From contig NZ_JABWRZ020000001.1 of assembly GCF_014269185.2 (NCBI RefSeq), positions 3,311,001 through 3,375,000 on the forward strand: a stretch of 64,000 nucleotides of DNA, read 5' to 3'. This document shows, in pieces, positions 44,770 to 54,051 of the stretch. Each line of letters begins with the position of its first letter. The stretch's first letter is position 1. Source of the DNA: Pseudomonas oryzicola. Its GTDB lineage: Bacteria; Pseudomonadota; Gammaproteobacteria; Pseudomonadales; Pseudomonadaceae. The notes under the pieces are model-generated. The model was not told the origin of the DNA, made no database searches, and saw only the letters and a list, made by a program, of their open reading frames with translations. The position numbers and the translations under genes are program-made.

Positions 44770-46086
44770 ATGGACAAGCAACTTCCCCAACAGCAGTGGC
44801 TGCAGGCAGTCACCGCCTATGCCCAGGCCGTCAATGACTACGTCACGCAGGGCCGCGCGCACGGCTGGGACCACCTCGAAGCACCGCAGGCCGCCGCGAC
44901 CGAGCACTTGCTGGAGGCCTGGCTGGCAGCCCTGCAGGCGGCCAACCGCCCCGGCGTCGATGACCAGCAGCGCCGGGCCTTCCGCGAGGCCTGGCCGCCT
45001 GCGCACCATCCCTTGGTGCCGTTGCTCGATACCCACGGCCAGGCTATCAGCAGCCTCCTGCTGCTGGATGACGGCAGCCTGCTGGCGCGCATTGGCATGC
45101 CCTATGAAAAAGGCCAGGTCGTGCGTATCGATGACCTCGGGATAACGCCGGTGATTGGTGTCGAGCATTTCGGCCGCTGCCCTGGGCGTCGCTACTTCGC
45201 GTTAGCCAATGCCGAAGGCGTACGCGTGACCGATGGCTGGGGCGGTCGCCAGGTGCAGCGGCTGGCCTGGCCAACGGGGCTGGAGGGGTTGCCGCCAGGT
45301 TACCCGTTCGAGCCGTTCGAGCTACCGCCCACCCCCACCGCACTGATCCCCTTCCCGGATGGCCAGCGGGTATTGCTGGTGAGTGCCGAGGGTATCTTCC
45401 TGCTTACCAGCCAGGGCGCGACCCGGCTGCTGCCGCAGCAAGCACGGGTACTCGATGAACTGGCCGAAGGCAGCGACCCGGACGACATCAGCCTGGGGCT
45501 GAGCATGGAGCACGGAGCGGTGTCGGCGGATGGCCGCTTGATCGTGATCGGTGAGCAGGGAAGCCGCCACCTGGTGCTGGACGACCAGCTCAGGCCCGTA
45601 GCCACAATCGGGCCTGCCAGTGAATACCCGCACTTCGCCCTGTTCAACCGCACAGGGGACCAGCTGATACTCAACGCGTGCCATTTCTACAGCGGTGCCA
45701 CACTGGCGGTCAGGGTGGCCGACCTGCCGGGGCTGGATACCGATTACTACAGCCAGGACCCGCTTACCCCACAGGTGCAGGACGGTGCACGGGTATATGC
45801 CGCCGTGGCGCGCGATGGCGAATACATCGTCGGGGATGCCTATGGTTACCTGCGGGCATTTGGTGAAGATGGCGTGGAGCACTGGCAGCATTACCTGGGC
45901 TCGACCATCAGTGCCATGGATATCAGTGCCGACGGGCGGACGCTGGTGGCGGCCAGCCATGCCGGGTTCGTTTCGCTGATTGCACTGGATAGCCAGCGGC
46001 CAGCCTGGCAGATTGGCACCGGAGCACATGGCGAGGTGCGGCGCTGGTTGTTCTGGAAAGGCTGGGACAAGCCGCTGGCCTGGTAA
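44770..46086 (+). CDS. Conserved hypothetical beta-propeller-like cytoplasmic protein
   Basis: The start at 44770 gives 438 residues without signal peptide. The N-terminal 90 residues are helical (QQWLQAVTAYAQAVNDYV). The rest shows irregular repeats ending in strand-turn elements such as DGRLIVIGEQGSRHLVLDDQ, RDGEYIVGDAYGYLRAFGED and ADGRTLVAASHAGFVSLIALD, which resemble WD40 or PQQ-type propeller blades. I do not recognise a named family. Alternative upstream start codons lack similarity and a ribosome-binding site. Confidence 0.65.
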   Translation: MDKQLPQQQWLQAVTAYAQAVNDYVTQGRAHGWDHLEAPQAAATEHLLEAWLAALQAANRPGVDDQQRRAFREAWPPAHHPLVPLLDTHGQAISSLLLLDDGSLLARIGMPYEKGQVVRIDDLGITPVIGVEHFGRCPGRRYFALANAEGVRVTDGWGGRQVQRLAWPTGLEGLPPGYPFEPFELPPTPTALIPFPDGQRVLLVSAEGIFLLTSQGATRLLPQQARVLDELAEGSDPDDISLGLSMEHGAVSADGRLIVIGEQGSRHLVLDDQLRPVATIGPASEYPHFALFNRTGDQLILNACHFYSGATLAVRVADLPGLDTDYYSQDPLTPQVQDGARVYAAVARDGEYIVGDAYGYLRAFGEDGVEHWQHYLGSTISAMDISADGRTLVAASHAGFVSLIALDSQRPAWQIGTGAHGEVRRWLFWKGWDKPLAW

Positions 46087-46116
46087 CCGCACGCGCTGGC
46101 CCGCTTCCATCGGCAC

Positions 46117-46155
46117 TGGCCCTGTGGCAGCGGGCGTGCCCGCGACGAGGCCGCC
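46117..46155. repeat. REP-like palindromic element
   Basis: CTGTGGCAGCGGGCGTGCCCGCGACGAGGCCG resembles the common P. putida REP (stem GCGGGC-GT-GCCCGC). It lies between the convergent propeller-like and alcohol dehydrogenase genes. Confidence 0.6.
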
Positions 46156-46169
46156 AGGCAAGTGTTCGA

Positions 46170-47222
46170 TCAGCCCTGGAGTGTGGCCATGTCGATGACG
46201 AACCGGTACTTCACATCGCCGGCAATCATCCGCTCGTAGGCCTGGTTGATGGTGCGGATATCCAGTAGTTCGATATCACAGCGAATGTCGTGCTCAGCAC
46301 AGAAATCCAGCACTTCCTGGGTTTCGGCAATCCCGCCGATCAGAGATCCGGCCAGCACCCGACGCTTCAACACCAGATTGGCCGCATGCAGCGCCGGGTC
46401 GATCGGTTCGATCAGGCCCACCAGAATATGCACGCCATCGAACTTCAGGGTTTCCAGATAGGGATTGAGGTCATGCTGGACCGGGATGGTGTCGAGCAGG
46501 AAATCGAACCGCCCGGCAGCCGCGCACATCTGCTCGGCATCGGTGGACACGATGACATGGTCGGCGCCCTGGCGACGCGCCTCGTCGGCCTTGGCCTGCG
46601 AACGGGTGAACAGCGTGACCTCGGCGCCCAGGGCCTTGGCCAGCTTGATACCCATGTGGCCCAGGCCGCCCATGCCGAGAATGCCGACCTTGTGGCCGGG
46701 GCCGACGCCATGGTGCTTCAGTGGCGAATAGGTGGTGATACCGGCACACAGGATCGGGGCCGCGCTGGGCAGGTCCATGCCGGCCGGGATGCGCAGCACG
46801 AAATGCTCGCTGACCACGATGCTGCTGGAGTACCCACCCATGGTATTGCTGCCGTCGACCCGGTCCGGGGTGGCGTAGGTCATGGTCGGGCCTTCCAGGC
46901 AGTACTGCTCCAGGTCCTTGGCGCAGGCTTCGCAATGGCGACAGGCGTCGACCATGCAGCCTACGCCAACCAGGTCACCGACCTTGTGCGCAGTCACCTT
47001 GTCCCCCACTGCGGTGACGCGGCCGATGATCTCGTGGCCAGGCATCAGCGGATAGACGGCAATGCCCCATTCGTTGCGTGCCTGGTGGATGTCGGAGTGG
47101 CACACGCCGCAATACAGGATTTCGATGGCGACGTCGTCCGGGCGCGGGCTGCGGCGTTCGAAGGTCATGGGGGCCAGGGGGCTGGTTGGCGTCTGGGCGG
47201 CGTAACCGATGGCAGTGTACAT
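46170..47222 (-). CDS. Zinc-dependent NAD(P)-alcohol dehydrogenase (cinnamyl/YahK-type)
   Basis: The start at 47222 gives 350 residues. Catalytic zinc ligands are in CGVCHSD and GHEIIGRV; the structural zinc Cys cluster is C-x2-C-x2-C-x7-C (CRHCEACAKDLEQYC). The Rossmann motif is GMGGLGHMGIKLAKA. These features place it in the medium-chain CAD/AdhC group, which reduces aldehydes. A divergent AraC regulator starts 180 bp away and probably controls it. Confidence 0.9.
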   Translation of the reverse strand: MYTAIGYAAQTPTSPLAPMTFERRSPRPDDVAIEILYCGVCHSDIHQARNEWGIAVYPLMPGHEIIGRVTAVGDKVTAHKVGDLVGVGCMVDACRHCEACAKDLEQYCLEGPTMTYATPDRVDGSNTMGGYSSSIVVSEHFVLRIPAGMDLPSAAPILCAGITTYSPLKHHGVGPGHKVGILGMGGLGHMGIKLAKALGAEVTLFTRSQAKADEARRQGADHVIVSTDAEQMCAAAGRFDFLLDTIPVQHDLNPYLETLKFDGVHILVGLIEPIDPALHAANLVLKRRVLAGSLIGGIAETQEVLDFCAEHDIRCDIELLDIRTINQAYERMIAGDVKYRFVIDMATLQG

Positions 47223-47402
47223 ACAGGGCCTCGCTGTGGAGTGAAACGATTCAGGCGGCGGATTTTGCCCGCCATGTACCGCCCCGCCCACCGCTGATCC
47301 TCCGGCATTCATGCCTGTTTCTCCGAAAATGTGCTGCCGCAGCTGGCGCCCAGCCTACAATCTGCGATGATCAAACTGTCTGATTCTCTGCCCTGGTCCA
47401 TC

Positions 47403-48308
47403 ATGCAATTGACCCGCCACGTCGATGCCAATGCGTCGCTTTGCGCACTGATCCGCAGCCTCGCCACGCGTCCGGGCTTCGTGCCCACCTGCCTTCCCCA
47501 AGTCCAGGTCCTGAGCTGGGACCACTATGTGGCCAGCAGCCCGCAGATCTACGAACCCAGCCTGATGATCCTGGCCCAGGGCAGCAAGCTCGCGCGCCTG
47601 GGGCTGCGCACCCTGGAGTACGGTGCCGGGCATTATCTGGTGCAGGCCTTGTCGGTGCCGTTCATGTGTGAAACCTTCGCCACCCCCGAAGCGCCGTTGT
47701 TGGGCGTGGCGGTGCACATCGACCGTGGCGTGCTGGGAGAGCTGGTACAAAGCATGAACCTTGGCACCCATGCAGCAATGCAGGCGCAAACCCCGCAATC
47801 GATGACCTCGGCGGCCCTGGATGCACCGATGCGCGACTGCGTGGAGCGGCTGTTGCGCTGCCTGCAGGACCCAATGGATGCCAAGGTGCTGGGCCCGGCA
47901 CGGGTACGCGAAGTGCTGTATACCGCCTTGCGTGGCCCGCAGGCGGATGTGTTGCGGGCACTGGTCGAGCAACAGGGGCATTTCGCGCGCATTGGCGCCG
48001 CCCTCGCCCACTTGCGCGAGCGCTATGCCGAGCCACTGAGCGTGGAAGCGCTGGCCGCGCGCGCCAACATGAGCGTTTCAACCTTCCACGAGCATTTCAA
48101 GCGCTGCACTGATATGGCGCCGATGCAATACCTCAAGCGCCTGCGGTTGCTCAAGGCACAGCAGATGCTGATTGGAGAAGGCCTGGGGGTGGCTCAGGCC
48201 GCACACCGGGTGGGGTATCAGAGCACCTCGCAGTTCAGCCGCGAATACAAACGCCAGTTCAACCGCAGCCCCGGAGACGAATTACCCTATCAAAGCTTGC
48301 CGGTTTGA
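47403..48308 (+). CDS. AraC family transcriptional regulator
   Basis: The 301-residue protein belongs to the AraC_N subgroup: the N-terminus contains EPSLMILAQGSKLARLG and a cupin-like core, and the C-terminus two helix-turn-helices (LSVEALAARANMSVSTFHEHFK, GVAQAAHRVGYQSTSQFSREYKR). This subgroup is commonly divergent from alcohol or aldehyde dehydrogenases and responds to aldehydes. The ATG at 47403 is preferred by family length; ATG 47367 is an alternative. Confidence 0.86.
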   Translation: MQLTRHVDANASLCALIRSLATRPGFVPTCLPQVQVLSWDHYVASSPQIYEPSLMILAQGSKLARLGLRTLEYGAGHYLVQALSVPFMCETFATPEAPLLGVAVHIDRGVLGELVQSMNLGTHAAMQAQTPQSMTSAALDAPMRDCVERLLRCLQDPMDAKVLGPARVREVLYTALRGPQADVLRALVEQQGHFARIGAALAHLRERYAEPLSVEALAARANMSVSTFHEHFKRCTDMAPMQYLKRLRLLKAQQMLIGEGLGVAQAAHRVGYQSTSQFSREYKRQFNRSPGDELPYQSLPV

Positions 48309-48343
48309 TGTGATGGGCTTTGCAGCCGGGCAATTTCAAGCCT

Positions 48344-48940
48344 TCACTGGCGCTCGACCATCGCCATGATGGCGGCCTGCAGTTCGGCCTTGGCCGCCTC
48401 AGCCTCCAGTTCTCCCGCCGCAGCCGCCTGGGACAAGGCATCTGCCGCCCCCACCAACAGGCGCATGCCAGCGGCCCCGACGGTACCGCTGGGCGAAAAA
48501 CCGGCCAGTGCCTCCCGGCACTTGTCCAGGAATGGCTGCTCATAGGCCCGCTTGAGCGCTTCCATCTCCGGCGAACCGGCCAACGCGGCCGAGACGCCAG
48601 GTATTTCCAGCCCCTGGCTCATCGCGCAGTCGACGTAGGCTTCGGCAATCACCCAGGCGCGGCTGGCCAGGCTGGCGTCACAGCGCGCCAGGGCCTGCTC
48701 CAGCATCCGAGACTGGCGGGCATCGTATTCCTGATACAGCGCCACCAGCAGCCCGGTACGGGTTTCGAAATGGTCATAGACCACCGGCTTGGTCACCCCC
48801 GCCTGCTCGGCCAGACGGCCCAGGCCAAGGGCATCGGTGCCCTCCTCGCGTACCAGCTGCCAAGCCACATCGAGCAACTGGCGACGGCGCTCTTCGCGGC
48901 TGAGGCGCTTGCGCGAGCGGGTTGGATGATCGCTTGACAT
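48344..48940 (-). CDS. TetR family transcriptional repressor
   Basis: The 198-residue protein has a basic N-terminus and the TetR helix-turn-helix GLGRLAEQAGVTKPVVYDHFETRTGLL. The C-terminal helices form the ligand pocket. Upstream, two adjacent palindromes (48956-48966 and 48971-48980) lie between this gene and the divergent quinone-reductase-like gene. The repressor probably controls both. Confidence 0.88.
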   Translation of the reverse strand: MSSDHPTRSRKRLSREERRRQLLDVAWQLVREEGTDALGLGRLAEQAGVTKPVVYDHFETRTGLLVALYQEYDARQSRMLEQALARCDASLASRAWVIAEAYVDCAMSQGLEIPGVSAALAGSPEMEALKRAYEQPFLDKCREALAGFSPSGTVGAAGMRLLVGAADALSQAAAAGELEAEAAKAELQAAIMAMVERQ

Positions 48941-48955
48941 CGCCTACCTACCAAA

Positions 48956-48980
48956 AGTAACTTACTAAACGTAACTTACC
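48956..48980. promoter_or_regulatory. Double palindromic TetR operator
   Basis: AGTAACTTACT (48956-48966) and GTAACTTACC (48971-48980) share the palindrome GTAAC/TTAC. They are 14 bp apart and sit 16 bp from the TetR start, in the divergent intergenic region. Confidence 0.65.
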
Positions 48981-49033
48981 TTGAGTATATAGCGCTGAAG
49001 GTGATCCTGCATCCCCGTTCTGGAGTGTTCATC

Positions 49034-49630
49034 ATGCACGCCTTGATCGTTGTCGGTCATCACGACCCACACTCACTGACACACGCCCTGGCCCGGCAGG
49101 TCGCCAATGGCCTGGCCAAAGCCGGCCACAGCAGCGAAATCGCCGACCTGGCCAGTGAAGGTTTCGACCCGCGGTTCGGCCTGGCCGACCATGCCGTGCA
49201 CCGCCGGCTGGCCGCCCCGCCGACGGATGTCCGCAAGGAGCAGGCACGTATCGATCGCGCCGATGCACTGGTACTGGTATACCCGATCTACTGGTGGTCA
49301 CTGCCAGCCCTGCTCAAAGGCTGGGTTGAACGGGTGTTCAGCAACGGTTGGGCGTTCGATTTTGACGGCAGCACCACCGTGAAGAAATTGCGCGGCATGA
49401 AGGTGCACCTGGTCGGCGTCGCCGGCGCCGACCGTGGCACCTTTGAACGGCATGGTTATGGCGAAGCGATGCGCGTGCAGATCGAGCACGGCATCTTCGA
49501 CTATTGCGGCGCCGAGGTGCTCAGCTCCAACCTGCTGGACGATAGCGAAGGCATGGACCCGACCCCACACTTGCGCACGGCACATGCACTGGGTGAACGC
49601 TTGTTCGCAGATTGCGAGGTGGCGGCCTGA
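49034..49630 (+). CDS. Flavodoxin-fold NAD(P)H oxidoreductase (quinone reductase-like)
   Basis: The start at 49034 (MHALIVVGHHDPHSLTHALA) gives 198 residues. FMN/FAD-binding blocks typical of NQO1/MdaB/KefF-type reductases are the N-terminal HHDPHS loop, DALVLVYPIYWWSLPALLKGWVERVF and GVAGADRGTFERHGY. It likely reduces quinones or azo/nitro compounds by two electrons. The TetR gene with double operator is divergent, so the enzyme is probably inducible. Confidence 0.85.
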   Translation: MHALIVVGHHDPHSLTHALARQVANGLAKAGHSSEIADLASEGFDPRFGLADHAVHRRLAAPPTDVRKEQARIDRADALVLVYPIYWWSLPALLKGWVERVFSNGWAFDFDGSTTVKKLRGMKVHLVGVAGADRGTFERHGYGEAMRVQIEHGIFDYCGAEVLSSNLLDDSEGMDPTPHLRTAHALGERLFADCEVAA

Positions 49631-49631
49631 A

Positions 49632-50177
49632 TCAGTACGACAGCGGCCACTGCGCCAATGGCCAGTAGGCACCCTTGCGCGACTCGTAGAGGGTGAAATG
49701 GCGGACAGCGAGGTAGAAATCCGGCGCGCTGCCGGCCTCTGGCGGCTGGCCGCGAAAATCCCTTGCCAGTGTCAGGTGCGGGCGATAGTCGCGGCTGGCC
49801 GCTTCCATCCCTAGCGGCAACAGCGCCTGCTGCAGGCCGTACACCAATTGCAACAGCGCGCCAGGTGGTTGCTGTGCCTCCAGTACCAGGGCGTTGGCCC
49901 GCTGCCACACCTGCAAACGATCGAGTAGCAGGCGAGCTGGTGTGGCGGGTAGCGCCAGTTTATCGACCGCCGCGCAGATCGCGGGCACCTGGGCGACATC
50001 CACATCGCCGAGAAACAGCAGCGTCACATGGAAATTGGCAGCCGGCACCGGCTTGCCGCTGCGCAAGTTCAGGCTGCGTCGCCACTGGGCCAGCGCCCGT
50101 CGCTGGGAATCGCCTACCGGCAACGCGAAGAACAGCCGCTTGAAGGGGGTGCCAGTGCTTCGTACATCCTGAATCAT
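49632..50177 (-). CDS. thpR: RNA 2',3'-cyclic phosphodiesterase
   Basis: The 181-residue protein is a 2H phosphoesterase. Both HxTx motifs are in place: HVTL (His50, Thr52) and HLTL (His134, Thr136). It opens 2',3'-cyclic phosphates on RNA ends, in vitro. The opening FKRLFFALPVGDSQRRALAQW is typical of ThpR/LigT. It ends 2 bp from the convergent quinone-reductase gene. Confidence 0.9.
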   Translation of the reverse strand: MIQDVRSTGTPFKRLFFALPVGDSQRRALAQWRRSLNLRSGKPVPAANFHVTLLFLGDVDVAQVPAICAAVDKLALPATPARLLLDRLQVWQRANALVLEAQQPPGALLQLVYGLQQALLPLGMEAASRDYRPHLTLARDFRGQPPEAGSAPDFYLAVRHFTLYESRKGAYWPLAQWPLSY

Positions 50178-50335
50178 GGGAACTCCCTAGCACGAAACGT
50201 TTGCGCAAGACTGTAGGGTATTACACCTAAGTCGCCCCGGTGTTTCGTAACAATTGATACAAACTACCCCCATGATTGTTTATGCTGGTGGGCTAATGCC
50301 ATGGCGCATGGCCATTTTTCGACAAGTAAACGTCC

Positions 50336-51235
50336 ATGAAAATTGCACTCGTACTCCTCTTCGTCCTCTCGATCGCCTATGTTCACCTGCGCGGTCGGGT
50401 ACGCCACAAGCTGACCCGTCAGCTGGGCGATCACTCCAGCTTCCTGGCCCCGGTCAACAGCTTCCTGTACCTGTTTTCCACACACCCGGCCAAACCTTAC
50501 CTGCCGGTGGAAGCCTTTCCGGAACTGCAGACGCTGCAGGACCACTGGCAGGAGATCCGCGAAGAGGCTCGCCAGTTGCTGCACGTGGGCGAAATCAAGA
50601 AGTCCGACAATTACGATGACGTCGGTTTCAATTCCTTCTTCAAGACCGGCTGGAAGCGCTTCTACCTGAAGTGGTACGGCGAAAGCCACCCATCGGCAAT
50701 GACTCTGTGCCCGCGCACCACCGAGCTGCTCAAAGGCATCGGCACGGTCAAGGCCGCGATGTTCGCCACCCTGCCACCGGGCGCCAGACTGGTGCGTCAC
50801 CGTGACCCGTATGCCGGCTCGTACCGCTACCACCTCGGCCTCGACACGCCCAACGATGACGGTTGCTACATCGACGTGGACGGCGAGAAGTACTCCTGGC
50901 GCGATGGCGAGGGTGTGGTATTTGACGAGACCTACATCCACTATGCGGCCAACACCACCGAGCACAACCGCATCATCCTGTTCTGCGATGTCGAACGCCC
51001 GCTCAAGTACCGCTGGGCAACCGCGTTCAACCGTTGGTTCAGCCGCAACGTCATGGCCGCGGCCGCCGCACCCAACGATGCTGGCGACAAGACTGGTGGC
51101 ATCAACCGGCTGTTCACCCGTATCTACAAGATCCGCGAGCGGGGCAAAGCACTGAAAAAGCGTAACCGCACCCGCTACTACCTGGAAAAGTGGGCGTTCG
51201 TCGCTGCACTGGTGCTGGTGTTCATCTACATCTGA
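50336..51235 (+). CDS. lpxO: Lipid A 2-hydroxylase (LpxO-like)
   Basis: The 299-residue protein is an Fe(II)/2-oxoglutarate dioxygenase of the Asp/Asn beta-hydroxylase fold. The iron site is the HxD in LVRHRDPYAGSYRYH and the distal His in ETYIHYAANTT. Terminal membrane helices (ALVLLFVLSIAYVHL and WAFVAALVLVFIYI) anchor it to the inner membrane, as in LpxO enzymes that hydroxylate lipid A acyl chains. P. putida and P. aeruginosa carry LpxO paralogues. Confidence 0.85.
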   Translation: MKIALVLLFVLSIAYVHLRGRVRHKLTRQLGDHSSFLAPVNSFLYLFSTHPAKPYLPVEAFPELQTLQDHWQEIREEARQLLHVGEIKKSDNYDDVGFNSFFKTGWKRFYLKWYGESHPSAMTLCPRTTELLKGIGTVKAAMFATLPPGARLVRHRDPYAGSYRYHLGLDTPNDDGCYIDVDGEKYSWRDGEGVVFDETYIHYAANTTEHNRIILFCDVERPLKYRWATAFNRWFSRNVMAAAAAPNDAGDKTGGINRLFTRIYKIRERGKALKKRNRTRYYLEKWAFVAALVLVFIYI

Positions 51236-51368
51236 CCGTCACGCTGGCAATTGCGCAAGCGGCCATGCCCGGCCGCTTCAAAGCTGGCCAGCACCAAAGT
51301 ACAAGTCTCACTTCCCGCGCTTCGACTAGCCTGAAAGCTCCACTCGCAACCTTACCAAGGTGAAGACA

Positions 51369-51713
51369 ATGAGCATGATGGACTGGGACGCCTACCGTAA
51401 GCAGTTGATGGCCGGCATCGGCGATCTCAAGCAACTTTCCCCCGACACCGTTGCCGGCTACATGACCGCCAGCGGCGCTGGCGCCAAGACCAACCACCTG
51501 GACGCCAAGACCCGCGAGCTGATTTCCCTCGCCGTGGCGGTGACCACCCGCTGCGACGGCTGCATTGCCGTGCACTCGCAGCAAGCCGTCAGGCACGGTG
51601 CCAGCCGCGAGGAAATCGCCGAGGCCCTCGGCGTGGCCGTGGCGATGAATGCCGGTGCCGCGCTGGTCTACTCGGCACGGGCCATGGATGCAGTGGGCAA
51701 AGCCAGCGACTGA
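51369..51713 (+). CDS. AhpD-like carboxymuconolactone decarboxylase family protein
   Basis: The ATG at 51369 is preferred because CCAAGGTGA precedes it, giving 114 residues. The redox-active C-x-x-C and downstream His (CDGCIAVHSQQAVRHGA) match the peroxidatic AhpD centre. It probably acts as a small disulfide reductase or peroxidase. It is followed by the GNAT gene after 78 bp. Confidence 0.85.
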   Translation: MSMMDWDAYRKQLMAGIGDLKQLSPDTVAGYMTASGAGAKTNHLDAKTRELISLAVAVTTRCDGCIAVHSQQAVRHGASREEIAEALGVAVAMNAGAALVYSARAMDAVGKASD

Positions 51714-51791
51714 GCGCAATCGGCGTCGCCGCCCTTGCGCGACGGCGCCGCGCCAACCAGACTGGGCGGCCCAGCCCTTGCAGGAACCCGC

Positions 51792-52361
51792 ATGATCCAC
51801 ATCCGCCCCATGACGGCCGAAGACTTCGAACGCTTCTGGCCCACCTTCCAGGCTGTCGTCCAGGCCCGGGAAACCTACGCATTCGACCCGGCGCTGAGCT
51901 TCGAGCAGGCGCGCCAGCTGTGGCTGGAACTGCCGTTGCGCACGCTGGTCGCCGAGGCTGACGGCGAATTGCTCGGTTCGTACTACCTCAAACCCAACGC
52001 CGCCGGGCCTGGAGCACACGTGGGCAATTGCGGCTACATGGTCTGCGCGCGCGCCCGTGGGCAGGGCGTGGCGCGCTTGATGTGCGAACACTCACAGAAA
52101 CTGGCGCGCCAGGAGGGGTTTCTGGCGTTGCAGTTCAACTCGGTGGTCGCCACCAACGAGGTGGCGGTGGCACTTTGGCACAAGCTCGGCTTCGAAACCG
52201 TTGGCCGTTTGCCCAGGGCCTATCGCCATGCCAGCCTGGGGCTGGTGGACTGCCTTGTGATGTACAAGTGGCTGGCGGATGAGCCGGTGGTGGAGAAACC
52301 GCCGCTGCTGATCGGGCGCAAGAATATCGAGGCGCGGGTTTCACGTCGCCGCGGGCGCTAA
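51792..52361 (+). CDS. GNAT family N-acetyltransferase
   Basis: The start at 51792 (MIHIRPMTAEDFERFWP) gives 189 residues. The acetyl-CoA loop is ARARGQGVARLM and the C-terminal motif is NEVAVALWHKLGFETVG. It resembles yeast-type Mpr1/YncA-like acetyltransferases; the acceptor is unknown. A basic tail (RVSRRRGR) ends the protein. Confidence 0.85.
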   Translation: MIHIRPMTAEDFERFWPTFQAVVQARETYAFDPALSFEQARQLWLELPLRTLVAEADGELLGSYYLKPNAAGPGAHVGNCGYMVCARARGQGVARLMCEHSQKLARQEGFLALQFNSVVATNEVAVALWHKLGFETVGRLPRAYRHASLGLVDCLVMYKWLADEPVVEKPPLLIGRKNIEARVSRRRGR

Positions 52362-52424
52362 GCGCATCTTCCACGCGGTCACGCCCCGCCCCACAACTAT
52401 CGGCCGCTCGCCAGGCTGGCGCCG

Positions 52425-52470
52425 TACCTGTGGGAACGGGCGTGCCGGCGAAGAGACCGGTGCAGGCAAA
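52425..52470. repeat. REP-like palindromic element
   Basis: CCTGTGGGAACGGGCGTGCCGGCGAAGAGACCGG has the P. putida REP layout (GGGCGTGCC core). It is in the 184-bp gap between the GNAT and DUF1624 genes. Confidence 0.6.
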
Positions 52471-52545
52471 AACCACTACCAACCCGGGACGATTTAGTTA
52501 TAAGATAACGTTTCATTTGACATTCATTCCTAGCAGCGACCCGTC

Positions 52546-53712
52546 ATGACAAGCGCCAGTGCCCCCCCCACCCTGCTCACCCAGCGCCTGCAGAGCATCG
52601 ATGCCCTGCGCGGCCTGGTGATCCTGTTCATGCTTCTCGATCACGTGCGCGAAACCTTTTTCCTGCACCGCCAGGTCAGCGACCCGATGGCCATCGACAG
52701 CACCGAGCCCGCGCTGTTCTTCAGCCGCACCCTGGCCCACCTGTGCGCCCCGGTGTTCGTCCTGCTGACCGGCCTGTCGGCCTGGCTGTACGGCGAGAAG
52801 CACCAGGGCCGCAGTGATGTCTCGGCATTCCTGTTCAAGCGCGGGCTGTTCCTGGTGGTGCTGGAGTTCACCCTGGTCAATTTCGCCTGGACCTTCCAGC
52901 TGCCGCCCAGCGTCATCTACCTGCAGGTGATCTGGGCCATCGGCATCAGCATGATGGCCTTGTCGCTGCTGGTCTGGCTGCCACGTGGCGCGCTGATCGC
53001 CCTGGGTGCAATCCTGGTCGCCGGGCATAACCTGCTCGACACAGTGCACTTCGATGTCGGATCGGCGCTGCATGTACCTTGGGCGATCCTGCATGATCGC
53101 GGCTGGCTGGAAGTCTCCGACAACCTGCGCCTGCGCACTTCCTACCCGGTACTGCCGTGGATCGGCGTGATCGTTCTGGGCTATGGCCTGGGCCCGTGGT
53201 TCGGCCGCAGCAGCGATAACGGCCTGCGCCGGCAACGCTTGCTGCTGGCCGGCCTGGTAGCGCTGCTAGGCTTCGTCGTGCTGCGCCTGTTCAACGGCTA
53301 CGGCGAGGCACCGTGGAGCATTTACCCTAGCCTTACGCAAACCCTGATGAGCTTCTTCAACATCACCAAGTACCCGCCGTCGCTGCTGTTCCTGGCGTTG
53401 ACCCTGGGTTGCGGCCTGCTGTTGCTGCGTGCCTTCGAACGCGCCGGGCAGGCGCGCTGGATCAATGGCCTGGCAGTATTCGGCGCAGCGCCGATGTTCT
53501 TCTACCTGCTGCACCTGTATGTGCTGAAGCTGCTCTACCTCGCCAGCGTGGCGCTGTATGGCCGCAATCAGGGTGACTACTACGGTTTCGATGGAATCAC
53601 CGCCGTGTGGCTAGGCGCGGTACTGCTGGCGTCTGCACTGTACCTGCCAGTGCGCTGGTTCGCCCGGCTGAAGGCGCGGCGGCGCGACATGGCCTGGCTG
53701 AAGTACTTCTGA
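52546..53712 (+). CDS. DUF1624 / heparan-alpha-glucosaminide acetyltransferase-like membrane protein
   Basis: The 388-residue protein has about ten membrane helices. The family signature is near the N-terminus: SIDALRGLVILFMLLDHVRETFF, with the conserved Asp and His. DUF1624 members are related to membrane acyltransferases that use acetyl-CoA. The acceptor is unknown. Spacing and a cobalamin riboswitch downstream show it is not part of the next operon. Confidence 0.78.
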   Translation: MTSASAPPTLLTQRLQSIDALRGLVILFMLLDHVRETFFLHRQVSDPMAIDSTEPALFFSRTLAHLCAPVFVLLTGLSAWLYGEKHQGRSDVSAFLFKRGLFLVVLEFTLVNFAWTFQLPPSVIYLQVIWAIGISMMALSLLVWLPRGALIALGAILVAGHNLLDTVHFDVGSALHVPWAILHDRGWLEVSDNLRLRTSYPVLPWIGVIVLGYGLGPWFGRSSDNGLRRQRLLLAGLVALLGFVVLRLFNGYGEAPWSIYPSLTQTLMSFFNITKYPPSLLFLALTLGCGLLLLRAFERAGQARWINGLAVFGAAPMFFYLLHLYVLKLLYLASVALYGRNQGDYYGFDGITAVWLGAVLLASALYLPVRWFARLKARRRDMAWLKYF

Positions 53713-53749
53713 AAAGCGTTTTCAGCCGGCGGCGCGATGGTCTACCATG

Positions 53750-53930
53750 CCGGCCGCCGGTTTCCATCCACGGAATCAATAGGGAATCCCAGGCCCAACC
53801 AAACGGGCCAAACGGAACTGCCCCCGCAACTGTAGGTGCCGAGCCTGCTCCAACGACGCCACTGGGTGATTGCCCGGGAAGGCCGGAGCCAGGCTATGAC
53901 GCACCAGTCAGGAGACCTGCCGGCCTACAT
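53750..53930 (+). ncRNA. Cobalamin (AdoCbl) riboswitch
   Basis: The conserved boxes appear in order: AGGGAATCCC, GGAACTGCCCCCGCAACTGT, GCCACTGGG, CGGGAAGGCC and the B12 box-like CCAGTCAGGAGACCTGCC. This is the classic cobalamin riboswitch. It lies in the leader of the FecB/BtuF-type ABC operon and should repress it when cobalamin is plentiful. A GC hairpin near 53936-53956 may form the switching platform. Confidence 0.9.
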
Positions 53931-54051
53931 TCACCAACCGGCGGGGTGTCCGGGATTGGCCATCAGTGTTGCCCCTGCTGCTGCCGCGGGGGCTCGGCGA
54001 TGCCTGTCCGCGCGTTCCTCACCAGAACTGTCCGATAGGAGATCGCCCAGC

